A stretch of 64,000 nucleotides of DNA from Halictus rubicundus. Taxonomy: Eukaryota > Arthropoda > Insecta > Hymenoptera > Halictidae. Positions within the stretch are counted from its first letter, which is position 1. Every line of letters starts with the position of its first letter. Where the stretch lies: positions 8,460,058 through 8,524,057 of the forward strand of contig NC_135153.1 in assembly GCF_050948215.1 (NCBI RefSeq). The letters are read 5' to 3'. Both the position numbers and the translations under genes were made by a program. This document shows positions 1 to 11,132 of the stretch, piece after piece. Below the pieces are notes generated by a model. The model saw only the letters and a list, made by a program, of their open reading frames with translations. It did not search any database and was not told the DNA's origin.

Positions 1-533
1 TCCCTGACAAGGCCAAAATTCTGCGACTCTCACCCTTAAGCTTTCGATCGTTAAACGTTTGTAGCTCATTGCAACGTTGACCGATTTAGATGAAATATTT
101 GGAGTATGTATAATTGCTACAGATGTACAAAACGTACTTTTTAAATTTTTCATATAAGCCTGCATAAAAAAGTTGCAAAATACAACTTTTAGTACTTTCT
201 CTGCAATTTCGACCAATTGCAATTTTAATCAAACATTTTTTCACGTTATGTAAGTAGTATAGTCCAATATTGACAAAGTTATGCGATTTTTAATACTAAA
301 CCTACCACGGTCAAATGACCGGTTTTATACTTTACAATTATTGAACTTATAAAAATTCATTTCTGAAAAGTAGTGGAATAAATTTCCTTGTTCAAGCATT
401 TATTATATGGAAAATCACGGACAATCTCAATAAATTTAGGGTTGCCATTTTTATAAGGCAATAGTTATCAGATACTGTTAATGCTTGGTAGGTTTAGTGT
501 TAAAAGCGTCCGAGTATTAGTAGGAGTCACTGT
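1..533 (-). mobile_element. Element P, copy 1 (Tc1/mariner-like, partial)
   Basis: The first 289 bases and 504-533 match the copies at 18527-19605 and 24020-24928. The right terminus is a diverged inverted repeat ending in TCACTGTA, the reverse of the CAGTGACTCCC terminus at the other copies. The window edge cuts the element. A TTAA-type MITE (290-503) interrupts it. No transposase frame is visible. TA-flanked CAGTG termini suggest the Tc1/mariner superfamily, which is an inference. Confidence 0.6.
288..503. mobile_element. MITE family M (TTAA target), copy 1
   Basis: This element of about 210 bp has terminal inverted repeats of the form (C/T)ACTAAACCTACCA and its reverse complement, flanked by TTAA on both sides. 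Just inside the left end lies a GGTCAAATGACC palindrome. It is inserted into element P: the P copy at 24.9 kb reads straight through the same TTAA, giving an empty site. TTAA duplication is the hallmark of piggyBac-type transposases. It has no coding capacity. Confidence 0.75.
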
Positions 534-2018
534 AGCTGGAACACAGAATTTATTTGATTATCATATATTACATTGCAGTTGTCCTACGATGCATTTATTT
601 TCTATTATTATTCAGAATAAACACCTTAGTCCGTCGAGATGAATTCTCTTGGTAAAGGCAATCTGCCAAAATATATTTTGAACTTGCTTCGATAGATTAC
701 ATCGAGCCACGATCAGACATAGTTGTTTATTTCTCTATACTGCCGTGATGAGAACATTTTCATTTGTCACCGTAATACAGTGTGAAATCACAGTAGTAAA
801 ACAGCTTGAAATCCAACGGAGTATAAATTTTTTCAAACAGTGTCAAAGTTAATACATACATTTTTATCCAACACATTATACATTTCTTTTGCATAAAAAT
901 ACAGCTCGATAAAACTACGTGTACATCAACAATGTATTTTAAAAGTCGATCTGACCGCAGACAGATTTCACAATTAATTAGCTATAAGATAAGCAGACAA
1001 TGTCGGTTCGAAATGACGAATTTTCGATCGAAATTTTTCTAGACAACCGCATGATTTGTCACCAGGGGGCTGTACGTGTATCCGGGGGACACTTAGGGTG
1101 GTTAGAGAGAGAGTGAAAAGGGAGGGATGGGGGTAGGTGCTGTAGGTGGAAATCATCAGCCGATTAGAGTGCAGATGTTCTCGTACGGAGATTATAAGCT
1201 GTTTCCACCCTCTGTAATGCTCCTACGGGATTCTTGGTCGGATGGGGCCGGCTAGAGGGAGGAATGGGTATAACCCGATGGGGTGAGCTTGATTGAATTA
1301 TCATGAGTGTTTGCGGAACGGCGGCCTGCAATTGAATTAGACTCGGGTCCTTTTTCTATCGACGCGCGTAGACATCTATCAGTGTCTCCCGATAGGAGAG
1401 CCTTTGCTTTTAATGTTAATCAATGCCTTCGCCTCGCCTCACGACACAACGTCACCCATTATGGTTACACAATTACACGTACAGACGACGAATAAAGTCA
1501 AATTATCTCGGAAACGGCAAGTTTCACGGACAAATGGACCTCGGTACTTTTTTTTATTCAGAATTTACCATTCTATCGAAGTCGAGCGTGAAAATGTGGC
1601 ATTTCATTTAAAAAATAAAACGAATGTCAACAGTCTGCTGGCAGACTGTCATACATAACATTTCAATGGAACAAATACGTCGAAAGTGTCCGAATTGGAA
1701 AAAATATTCGTCGAACGTTTTTAGAAAGTCTGCTATTTTTTTTTTCCTGGACACCATTGATTCGGAATTGAATAAAATTGTCTACCGGAGTGATGAAACT
1801 CGTTGAACAGTTCGATAATAATTTGTCTCTGTCGTGCGATTTCGAAAGACGTTCGTAATCCAAAGAAATTCAACTTTTTTCCCGCGAGTTTCTCGAATCG
1901 ATTAGAGCTGAACTCGAAAACTAGTAATCTTGTCTTTCCTTCTTTCACGCGTACAGTTTCCGAAACAATATTATCTCGAACATTCTTTCGCAGATTTTTC
2001 CGAAAAATGTTGTGTCAT
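534..2018. other. Non-coding stretch upstream of tailup
   Basis: I see no supported exon. About 1030-1310 is richer in GC and less repeat-like than its surroundings, and includes an (AG)n run near 1105. This could be regulatory DNA, but nothing in the sequence proves it. The short frames here overlap each other on both strands and match no family I recognise. Confidence 0.4.
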
Positions 2019-3043
2019 TAGACTGCAGACTTTATGCGTTTACTGTAAATATGTTAGAAGAATTTAGGAATGTATTATTCTCGACTGGTTGGAATTGCTG
2101 AAATGTTTATTTCGCGTAAAAAGAGCCGCAGTCCAGTTATCATATTATCAGAGATTATGGCAATGATTTCCATATCAACGGTCGTACAGCAATGAATTTT
2201 AATTCCCTGTAATGCGAGAGCAGTTTTCGAAGAATTTCCGTAGACTAAAATACAACATTGGAACTGATCCTATCGATTGGAAAACTTATCGATAAGATTT
2301 TAAGAAGGCTCAGTCGTGTCAGGATGACAAAACAATTTTGTTATTGGCTTTCTTCTTCGTCGCATTAAAAATAACTTTTTTTTTACAGAATTAGAGATTG
2401 TTAAACTGGTTTTCCGCATTAACCAAGTTTCAAAGGAAACTCTTCGATCGCCACATTTATTATATTTCAGGGCACCATGAGTGTCGCGTTTCGAAAACCG
2501 ATGTCGAACATGTATCCCGGAAACGCAACTTTCTCCGAACGCTGAATTTATTCTTCCAATCTGAATTTGTACCAAGAGGTACAAATAGGTTGCGTAACAA
2601 GATTCGGAGTTATTAAACTCGAAACGATTATACAAATCTTTCTTCGATTTATTTGTTTATTAGGTCGCATCAACAGGAACGTCGTCAGCTACACCGCCAT
2701 TGATTTACATAATGTATACAAAGTTTATATGAGATTTACATCAATTATAAGAACTAAAAGAACAATAAATTTTGTTGTAATATGTAGCATTCGTAGATAA
2801 GATACAGAACCATAGATCAAATTATAATTTAAACCGGATTAGCAATTTATTTGTCAAGTTTCTTGTGCTTTAGTAACACAAAGCAAATTGATTACAGGGT
2901 ACAGAAGCTAAATAGATATTTACTTCTTTTTTAAATAATTTTAGTGAGTTAAAAATAATACCACAGTATCCATGATTTCTATAAATATTTTTACTGTTCA
3001 GGTTCGGCCATTTTTCTCATAAACGCATAAAATCTGCAGTCTA
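2019..3043. mobile_element. Long hAT-like element with TAGACTGCAGA termini, about 1 kb
   Basis: The left end reads TAGACTGCAGACTTTATGCG and the right end is its approximate reverse complement, ending CTGCAGTCTA. These are diverged forms of the termini of MITE family H (TAGACTGCGGATCTTTATGC). The flanking 8-mers do not match, so no target duplication is seen here. No transposase motif is visible inside, so it is either a decayed longer relative or two ends that came together by chance. Confidence 0.45.
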
Positions 3044-3663
3044 ATAATTACAGTAGAAATATATAAATTTCAAAAATACTATTCTCCGTTGAAACGTTGA
3101 CTCGAGTTGTGGAAAAAAAATTAATCGTGACGTATCGAATCGATGACGATGCTCTTGCCGGTTATCGGCCAGTTAGTCAGTTTGACAACCTGATAACAGA
3201 GATGTTATCGAGCCCCGATATTGGGAACACTTTTTTCCAACGGCGCGGCGCGCCTTTGATCTGTGAAAAGCACTGATTTCTTTTCGGTTTTGGTAATACG
3301 CGAAGGATGTCTTCGATAGCCGATAAGCGTGTGTACCGAGCGATTACGCATTATGAATCGAAGAATGCGGTATTTTTCGACGTTTCGGCTGTGCGAACGA
3401 AACACTTCGTTTCACCGTTCCCATTATCAATCACTATTCGATTCGGACATCCTCGTACACCTCGGGGAAGTACTATGTATTATGAAACGTTATTCCGTTT
3501 ACACGCGACTAAACATTTACCTCGCAATGAGTAGTTTTCGTTATCGACCGACGACTTTAGAATAAAATTTCAACATTTATTGCGCGTTTATGACAAAAAC
3601 CGAGTAGGTGTAACCGAAAACAGTAGAAGAATTGAAAAATATTTTTATATTAATTTCAACCTA
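3044..3663. other. Non-coding stretch
   Basis: No supported gene. It contains a GCGCGGCGCG stretch near 3240 and several short overlapping frames with no recognisable domain. It could hold regulatory DNA for tailup, but there is no direct sign of it. Confidence 0.35.
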
Positions 3664-3882
3664 TTAACGCTAAACCTACCACGGTCGAAACGACCGGTTT
3701 TCTATTTCACAACTGTTGAAATTATAAAAAACGTTTTCGTAAGAAATTACTGAATTGACTTCTTTATTTAAGCACATATTACAATGAAAATCGTACAAAA
3801 TTTAACTAAACTCAATCTTCCCCCTTCTACGTATAAGACGTTTCACTTTTGTATGTTTTGTGCTTGGTAGGTTAAGTGTTAA
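3664..3882. mobile_element. MITE family M, copy 2
   Basis: It starts TTAACGCTAAACCTACCACG and ends in the reverse complement ...TGGTAGGTTAAGTGTTAA. The internal ACGGTCGAAACGACCGG palindrome and the stretch near TGACTTCTTTATTTAAGCAC are shared with copies at 22402, 36585 and 16211. It is non-coding, and the TTAA flanks are intact. Confidence 0.8.
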
Positions 3883-3887
3883 ACATA

Positions 3888-4131
3888 TTAACCCTTTGCA
3901 CACGAGTGCTGATTCTGAAGCACCACTAGAAATTGTTGTGGCATTATTTCAAAGCAATTACAAAAAATATTACAAAATATTTGTTACATCACAAAATTTG
4001 TATTCAATAGATCACTAAACATTTGAATATTATATGTGGAAATCGGATCAGTATGAATAAAATGAAAATATTCTAAGACGGAAGAAAAATTTAGTTTTAC
4101 AGTGAAAATACCGCCGAGTGCAAAGGGTTGA
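3888..4131. mobile_element. piggyBac-type MITE with CCCTTTGCAC termini
   Basis: The ends are TTAA-CCCTTTGCACACGAGTG on the left and CGAGTGCAAAGGG-TTGA on the right, a near-perfect inverted repeat flanked by TTAA (one base decayed on the right). CCC at the tip beside TTAA is the classic piggyBac terminus. The 236-bp interior has no coding capacity. It lies six bases beyond a family M MITE, so two unrelated TTAA elements sit side by side. Confidence 0.75.
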
Positions 4132-5167
4132 GAAAAGAAATTTCTATTTCTATTCAGGTGTACTACTGAATGTTCAATTAACAATGTTTATCGATTTGCG
4201 ACGTATCGGTAATTGCGCGAAACAAGTGAAACGCGATAATAAGCTCTTGTTGTATAAACACTTGTGCATTTGTTGACACACTTGATTCGGCAAATATGGG
4301 TCTCTGGTACAAACTGATGCTTCTTCGTTTTTCGCGACAATTGAAACGGTTAGTTCGGAACGAAGCGGCGTAGGGCAGCGATTCCGGGGGCCATGGGCTT
4401 GAATCGGGCTTAGGCTTAGAATGATCTACGTCTACGTCTACGGACAACATTGTGAAATGGAAGGACAGTGGTCCGCGCTCGTTAAACCGAACTAATGATG
4501 GGACCGTATCGATTCCGTGTCGTAAACCCGAGCCTGGCGCCGGCGTTAGGGCCCCGGAAAGCTCGGTTTACAATCCGAGCAAAGAAGGTCGTCGGCGGCG
4601 GCGGCGGCAATAGCAATGGCAACGGCAACGGCGGCTGACGGGAGTCTCGTGGGGCCTTCTGGACATCGTTCTCTCAAAACCGACCAAATGGCCCCCCTCC
4701 TCGATAACCGTAAGCTGTAAAACCGTGTCGGAATACTGGTCGATGAGCCATCGCCAAGGTCTGCTTCTTGTCAGCGACGCTAATTTCGTAGGAGAATTAG
4801 GAAGCCGGCCCTTACCGGAGGATATATTGCTGTGTAATAGCACGGGACAAGATGCAATCACGATCCCCCGAGACGCGAATGTCGTTTAGTGGAAGGTGTA
4901 GCGCGTGTACCTTCGCCAATTTGTTGGCCAATCCGTGTCCGAACGACACGATTCGGAAAATCCTCGGCGAGATGCCGCCGCCGCGTCGCGTCGCGCCGCG
5001 CCGCGCCGCGCCGGCTGCGTAGTGCACGAATGTGTCGCCTCGCTCGCGAGCATCATGCTCGATACCTTCTGTCGGCAACGTCTCGTGGGCATTATTCTCC
5101 CACGGTTTCTTCGCTGTTTCTCTCGTCGAGGAAGGGGTAACGGGACCCGCGACTAGCAAACAGCATT
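4132..5167. other. GC-rich non-coding stretch
   Basis: It has markedly higher GC than its neighbours, with a GCC/GGC triplet run near 4590-4640 and a (CGCGC)n run near 4980-5020. Overlapping frames on both strands exist only because GC-rich DNA has few stops, and none carries a recognisable domain. It is a candidate promoter, untranslated exon or CpG-rich regulatory block upstream of tailup. This is an inference only. Confidence 0.35.
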
Positions 5168-5214
5168 TAAAAAAATATTCGAATGACAAATCCATTGTCA
5201 ACTTGTATTGTTAC

Positions 5215-5410
5215 TAGACTGCGGATCTTTATGCATTTATAGCATCTGGAAATTTTTCGAAAAATGCTAGGACATAAAATTCAATAGAATTTAGTATGAT
5301 TTCTATTTATTCCGGGTCTACAAAGGCCACTGAAAATAATATTTCATTTGAATCCGTCTTCTCAAAATTTTCCTATAAAAATTGAAAATTGTATGAACAT
5401 CCGCAGTCTA
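5215..5410. mobile_element. MITE family H (hAT-type, 8-bp TSD), copy in array unit 1
   Basis: The termini are TAGACTGCGGATCTTTATGC and its imperfect reverse complement ending CCGCAGTCTA. The 8-bp flanks are ATTGTTAC on both sides. An 8-bp target duplication with T/CAG-type tips is typical of the hAT superfamily. The 196-bp body has no coding capacity and is nearly identical to the copy at 5792. Confidence 0.8.
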
Positions 5411-5791
5411 ATTGTTACTATTTATTTATTATAGAGTAAATGATTATCATTTGATCGGAATACATTGAGAATCCATAGAAAAGAGGAAAGGTCGAGTTAC
5501 ATGAAATAATCGATTAAAAGTAACAGCGTAACGCAGACTACGTGTAATCAATTGAATTAAAAATATACTCGAATGACAAGTACACTGTCAACTTGTATTA
5601 TTATTATTTATTTATTTACAGAATAAATGATTTTCATTTGATCGGGATACATTGAGAATCTACAGAAAAGGGGAAAGGTCGAGTTGCATGAAATATTCCA
5701 GTAAAAGTTACAGCGTAACGCAGACTATGTGTAATCAGTTGAATTAAAAATATACTCGAATGACAAAAACATTGTCACCTTGTATTATTAC

Positions 5792-5987
5792 TAGACTGCG
5801 GATCTTTATGCATTTATAGCATCTGGAAATTTTTCGAAAAATGCTAGGACATAAAATTCAATAGAATTTAGTATGATTTCTATTTATTCCGGATCTACAA
5901 AGGTCACTGAAAATAATACTTCATTTGAATCCGCCTTCTCAAAATTTTCCTATAAAAATTGAAAATTGTATGAACATCCGCAGTCTA
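5792..5987. mobile_element. MITE family H, copy in array unit 3
   Basis: It is almost base-for-base the same as 5215-5410. The flanking 8-mers are ATTATTAC and ATTGTTAC. The empty equivalent in unit 2 reads ATTATTAT once, which confirms the duplication length. Confidence 0.8.
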
Positions 5988-6085
5988 ATTGTTACTATTT
6001 ATTTATTATAGAATAAATGATTATCATTTGATCGGAATACATTGAGAATCAGCGTAACGCAGACCACGTGTAATCAATTGAATTA

Positions 6086-6745
6086 TAAAAAAGTTAGCAA
6101 CCAAGTTATATTCGAATATATGTAATAATCGATTAAAAAAGGTTATATCTTACATCGAACCTCTTTAATGGCGTGTATTTATACAGATACCGCTACTTTT
6201 CTTAGGTATGTTTTTGCTGGGCTGAGTGCCGAATTATAGCCCAAAGGAACTTTCGAATAGCCATAATTTTATTATTGCAAAAGTGTTTTAACCCTTCCGT
6301 GAAATTAAAACCACTTAAATATTTTCGTTTTATGCGTCATATAATACCTCGGAACTGTTGCCATTAAAATATCATAATCTACCCGAACGATAATCGTATA
6401 CTATTAAACGCGACGACGGCGCGTTCAATAAATACTTGCGTTTTCTACTTATTCGGAAATATTGTAGATAGGAAATAATATTCCGTCAAACTGTTTCCGC
6501 GCCAATGAGAATTCGTAATGGGACGAAGCAGTCGTTAACTGTTGCGAGAAAACTTGCGGATACTTGAAGAATGGCAGATTCTGTATATGCTGAAACTGAT
6601 AAGAATATTGTATGCGTGCTTAGCATGCAGCTACGGCGTTGCACATTTGCAGAAATGTTCTGGCAATAACATTTTAAGCTAGTTTTTTCATCAACAAATA
6701 TTTACATTCACGGAGCCGCCCTATACTTTATTAATTCAAATTTGA
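6086..6745. other. Non-coding stretch
   Basis: No supported gene. It is AT-rich unique-looking sequence, with a single TTAACCCTTCCG tip near 6289 that may be one end of a decayed TTAA element; its partner end was not found. Confidence 0.35.
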
Positions 6746-6971
6746 TTAACACTAAACCTACCACCACCGGTCAAAATGACCGGTTCCAGATTTTTTATTG
6801 TACAATTATTGAAATAATAAAAATTATTTCATAAGAAATGATTGTATAGATATTTTTAGTAGAGCATGTATTGCAGTAGGAGCCGCACAAAGTCTAAATA
6901 AAATCAATCTTGTCATTTTTATAAGGGAACATGTACCAGTTACTTTTAAGGCTCGGTAGGTTTAGTGTTAA
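6746..6971. mobile_element. MITE family M, copy 3
   Basis: It runs from TTAACACTAAACCTACCACC to GGTAGGTTTAGTGTTAA. The palindrome CCGGTCAAAATGACCGG, which can fold into a hairpin with an AAAA loop, lies near the left end. It is closest in length and interior to the copy at 17124-17320, which is in the opposite orientation. Confidence 0.85.
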
Positions 6972-7025
6972 TTCAAGATTAATCCAAGTTACTTTTTATT
7001 ATAAAGTTCTCGAATAAATATAATC

Positions 7026-7056
7026 ATTTTGGTTTTGGTTTTGGTTTTGGTTTTGG
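7026..7056. repeat. (GGTTTT)n minisatellite
   Basis: Four to five consecutive TTTTGG hexamers. It is a simple repeat with no flanking gene. Confidence 0.8.
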
Positions 7057-7375
7057 TGCGATGAAACCATATTACAGGAGCTGCTAATGAATAAAAATCA
7101 ACTCGAGAGTTACAGTAATGCACCAAGTGATCGAAAGAACGTCGAGAAACGAGAAACTATCGATTTCTCGTTCCGCTGGTTAACAAGTCAGGTGCACCAT
7201 TATACATTGTTAAAGCCACGGCACAGGGAAAACACGAGTGGGGATAAATCACGCTTGCTACAAGAACCGATTAGAATCAGTTCGAGCAAAAAGATTCGCG
7301 CAGGTCCACCCACGTCGCGCTTATAAATATTGAAAGGAAAATTTGTACCGCTGTTTCTGCGTCCTTTATTTCGTG

Positions 7376-7376
<1 letters not shown>

Positions 7377-7422
<46 letters not shown>
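7377..7422. repeat. (GA)n microsatellite
   Basis: An uninterrupted GA dinucleotide run of about 45 bp. It creates spurious Ser/Leu and Arg/Glu frames on both strands. Confidence 0.9.
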
Positions 7423-7425
<3 letters not shown>

Positions 7426-7802
7426 CGAACGAAACAAGAGAAATAAATTTCGTAAAAATTTACGAACCCTCGAGACGTAATGTATTCCCGTTTCGATCGC
7501 CTTGTTTGAAAATGTTTCACTCGATCGCAGCGAGTCGTTGCTCTGCATACGAATATTTAACGCGCGGTTTGTGTTTTCAGAGGAATTCGAGGATCGTTGC
7601 AAAATTACAGAAAATCAATTGCCTGTTTACATTTCAAGTGCCTTATATCTTTAACCATATCAAAGAATTTTGAGGCGAATTTAGCGACACTTTGTATCGA
7701 ATTTATATTTTCTTTAATCGGTTGAAAAAATGTTGAGGGTTTAACAATACCTGTCTCTGAATCGGTATAACTAAATCTAGTTTATATTTTCTATGCACAA
7801 TC

Positions 7803-8510
7803 TAATAAGTGGATTTTAAGCATTTATGACAACAATGTCAAAATACCGTTTTTAACATATAAAAATTATTAAGGGCCAAGGATAGTCACGTGACTTTAGC
7901 AGAGTCTGCAGGTCGGCAAATGCTGTATAATTTCCGTTCACAGCCTTCAGCCAATAACTTAAGATTCGTCTTGATCTTGATTCGAGGGATGTTAAGACTG
8001 TGTATTATCGATATTATTGAGTTCTGACGCCAGAAATGTGCTTCAAGTTTTCGGATTTATTTCGCAGAGAATCAAGAAAAAATATAGCTAAATTCGTAGC
8101 TGGAGATATTTTATAGCGTGCGCTACTCTCGATTTCATCCAGAAAACTCATCCAATGGCATAAAAATGCTTGGATTCCACGGCATGCTCATCGTCAATTT
8201 TTGGCCTACTTCTAACGTTTATATTACTAAAAATCTGCATAATCTTGTTAGCTCATGACCATCGCACGCTAGATTGGCCCTTCCTCTTCCGAACGAGCCC
8301 TTTCCCAGCGACAAATATTCTCATATAAGGACGAAAAGTTGAGGCGCGTAAAACCATTTTTCGCCTATTATTGTCGGTAACGTGGTCGCTCTACCTTATC
8401 GCGAATCTACGGAGTCTTGGCTGTTAACGAGCAAAATAAATTTTCATTCAGCTCCTATAGATTGCAATTGACGTATAAAAATCTCATTTTGCATAAAGAT
8501 CCGCAGTCTA
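7803..8510. mobile_element. MITE family H copy split by element X
   Basis: The outer sequence (7803-7872 and 8424-8510) aligns with the family H copy at 24596-24796, including ATGACAA...CATATAAAAAT and GAGCAAAATAAATTTT. At 24.7 kb the site reads ...AAAATGATTAATGAGC with a single TTAA. Here the TTAA is doubled around a 551-bp insertion. The left tip is diverged, and the right tip CCGCAGTCTA is intact. Confidence 0.75.
7873..8423 (-). mobile_element. Element X (TTAA-type), copy 1, without mariner
   Basis: The 551-bp element has tips GGGCCAAGG...CTTGGCTG, flanked by TTAA on each side. It is in reverse orientation relative to the copies at 11137, 27687 and 41110. It holds no transposase. It lacks the mariner found at the centre of two other copies and so preserves the pre-insertion sequence. 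TTAA flanks suggest mobilisation by a piggyBac-type transposase; the tips are not the canonical CCC. Confidence 0.75.
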
Positions 8511-10160
8511 CTGATATTTCGATTCAATTATTTACTAATTTGTTTCGAGAATCGGAAATGCAGTGTTTAAACGCTTTGTGGATCCGCCATGTATCCGAAA
8601 GCTCGATAATTTCTTCGTACCTGTGCACGTGTACCATTTTCGCTTGCGATCGCCCCCGTCTCCCGGCCCCCGACGATATCAGTGCCGTTTTTCGAACAAA
8701 TCGAAATACAAGCCGGCCGAATTCTCGGCACAACCGGTGAACAGTTTCGCCGTGTGATTCGCGTGTCAAAGTATAAATATGTCGTTCCGTTCGGCGCGAC
8801 CTTTTCGCGATCGGTACGCAGGGTGGAGACGAGCTGATTCGGGGAACCCGGGACGCAGTCTCACGAATTAGAACCTGCTCTTGGGCGACACCGGGGCGCC
8901 GGGTGGACGCAAAGGAATGCCAGCCGGACTGATAAAAGCCACGGGCAACACCTACATAAATTTCGACCGGGGATATCTAAGGACGACCTTTCGTTCATTT
9001 AAGCATACATCCTAAATTTAGTGCTGGTCACGGTGCTGTATCGGCCTCTACGGATACGGGAGGCGCCTGCTTTGCGTGCAGCAGCTCTCGTCGTCGCCGC
9101 GCCGCGCCGCGACGCCGAAACTGCATCGCATTGCATCGCATCGCGTCGCTACGCAACGGCTTTCCTTCGATTAGGTACTTCTTCGAGAACGGCTTTATTA
9201 TTCCAAAGGGACCATGACTGTTTTGCCTGGACTGGAAAACCACTTAAAAAAATATTCGAATTTTTTTCGAATGCGAATCGTATTCAGATATCGTATTATT
9301 CGATTGTTACGTCACGTCAAAATAGATACATACTTCTACCCAGTGTCGCCAGATTAAGACTTGTCTCCCACTTATTCCCCCACGATTCCGTTACGGCCCG
9401 GTCACGTGACGCGTTTCATCTCTGTCGTGCATGTGTCGCAATGTCATTAATCAATTATGACTATCGGGAGCGAAATGAAATTTCAGTCGATCGCAATCGG
9501 ATTGCAATTGTACTCGAAACGTTTAAAAATTGAAATCTGGTGTGGATTTTCTTAAAAACATTTTTCTGACATTTTCCATAAAAATTTCTTGAAATAATTG
9601 TTATCTTTAAATTCAGGTAGAAACAATAGAGAAATCAAAAATAGAAATTTAGAGCAGAAGGATCTGAACGTGTTGCACGGAGTTTCCAATCTGTCACGTT
9701 CCACTTTGTATATTCCGTGAGAACGTAAATCAGCAGTGCACATAACAATAAGTATGCCCCGGTCCACTTTATACGAAATGTTCCGAACTTATCCTGGCGG
9801 AACTTCGTTCGCTAAGTAACAGCAATTCAAAAGAACGTTCCTGCCAATTAGCACAGTTCCTACTTGGACGGACCCATTCGAACAAAAAGTTCCTGAATTA
9901 TTTAAACAAGTTCCCTTCGTCTGTACCCGTTCCGAGAAACGAGTCGTTTCGTACAGTTCTCCCCGCAGAGACCAAAAATAATACAATCTTTTATGAAAAT
10001 AATCGGTAAATGAAACTTCAGTAAAAATCGATCTTGTACTCTCATTAGCGACAAATTAAACTAGTTATGTATATTCATGTTTCTTTCTACGGCGATTCTA
10101 GGTAAACGTTTCGTTGACGAAAAATCAGGAATTTTGATTTTTTAATTTATAATAAGGTTG
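8511..10160. other. Non-coding stretch with a GC-rich block
   Basis: No supported exon. About 8640-9010 is GC-rich and non-repetitive, including the motif CTGATAAAAG, and 9090-9160 is a run of CGCGCC and GCATCGC repeats. The longest frame here (9021-9533) is mostly low-complexity Ala/Arg and has no recognisable domain. Positions 9345-9415 match 60751-60830, a dispersed repeat fragment beginning GTCGCCAGATTAAGACTTGT. Confidence 0.35.
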
Positions 10161-10332
10161 AGCTCGCACAAAACCTGCCAAGCATTTATCTGGTAAATAT
10201 CGCCTTAGAAAAATGGCAACCCTAAATTTATTGAGAAATTTATTCCACTATTTTCCAGAAGTTAATTTTTATAGTTTCATTAATTATAAAACATAAAACC
10301 GTTAATTTTGACCGTGGTAGATTTAGTGTTAA
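10161..10332. mobile_element. MITE family M, copy 4 (decayed)
   Basis: The right end GACCGTGGTAGATTTAGTGTTAA is clear. The left end, AAACCTGCCAAGCATTTATC, is diverged and has lost its TTAA. The interior matches the reverse complement of the copy at 290-503. Confidence 0.65.
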
Positions 10333-11132
10333 TATTTGTCTTTCTCTCTCTCTACGTGTTCCCTTTCGGAACACTACAAGGAATGCAAAAAACACATCTT
10401 CTATAACTGTGACTCCGCGGACCCGAAGTTTTCACAGTTACGGCGTAAATACCAGTAAAGTATAGTAGGAAGACATTGAGCAACTTTTCTGCAATAATGT
10501 TCAGGATTTGAAAAAAAACACCAACCCGAAGAATCGCAGAGTTGGCGAGGGTGTCGGTGCTCGGAAAGGACAGTCGCACTTATAAATGATATCCGACGAA
10601 CGCATTTTACATCCACAGCAGCAGCAGCGCGAGTAGACACAGTATCCGCGAGCTGGTGTCCGAAGGTACCCCGGAGGAGCCTGGACTCGCAACTTGTAAG
10701 GTGCATTCCCGATCCAGCTACGAAACCGGCCGGGCCACACAAAAAAAGGGAAATAATTAGCAGAGGTGTTAATGAAATACCAAACGAACGCCGTGGGACA
10801 CCGGGTCGGCGCCTCTGAACTGCCAACCAGACATCCTCGACACAGTCCACGGCGCCGCACCGTTTTCTTTTCCTCGTCCTTCTGTAACGCGGCGACCGCT
10901 ACTTTAACATATCTCCTTGTTCCCTGCTCTCTTCCCTTGCCCACCCCTTACTCTCCGCGTTTCCGTTTTGCCCGGTTCCGTTCGCGCCGACGCTTTCGAC
11001 TGATTTTTCATTTTCGAAGAATATTCGAAACCGAGGAAATCATTCTCGCTGCCACGGTCGACTCGAATTGTACGGTGGTACCAGAATCGAATTCTGTGGT
11101 ATCGCGTAATCGCTAAAATGAGAAACTGCCTT
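10333..11132. other. Non-coding stretch, partly GC-rich
   Basis: No supported exon. The overlapping frames on both strands at 10400-11110 look like by-products of GC-rich sequence. A 5' untranslated exon of tailup could lie here, but no signal identifies it. Confidence 0.3.

Larger units (their letters stand above)
5168..6085. repeat. Three-unit tandem array, two units carrying the same MITE
   Basis: A unit of about 190 bp (from ...ATTCGAATGACAA... to ...TGTAATCAATTGAATTA) occurs three times: 5168-5556, 5557-5748 and 5749-6085. Units 1 and 3 contain a family H MITE at the same internal position, and unit 2 is empty there. Unit 3 also lacks part of its tail. The layout points to duplication of a unit with its MITE, or two insertions at one favoured site. 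Confidence 0.75.

Noticed and set aside
7200..7602. Ser/Leu-rich minus-strand frames
   Set aside because: They are translations of the GA/CT microsatellite at 7377-7422.
9021..9533. 170-codon open frame on the + strand
   Set aside because: It crosses a GC-rich simple-repeat stretch and a dispersed repeat fragment, has Ala/Arg-biased composition, and shows no domain or splice partner.
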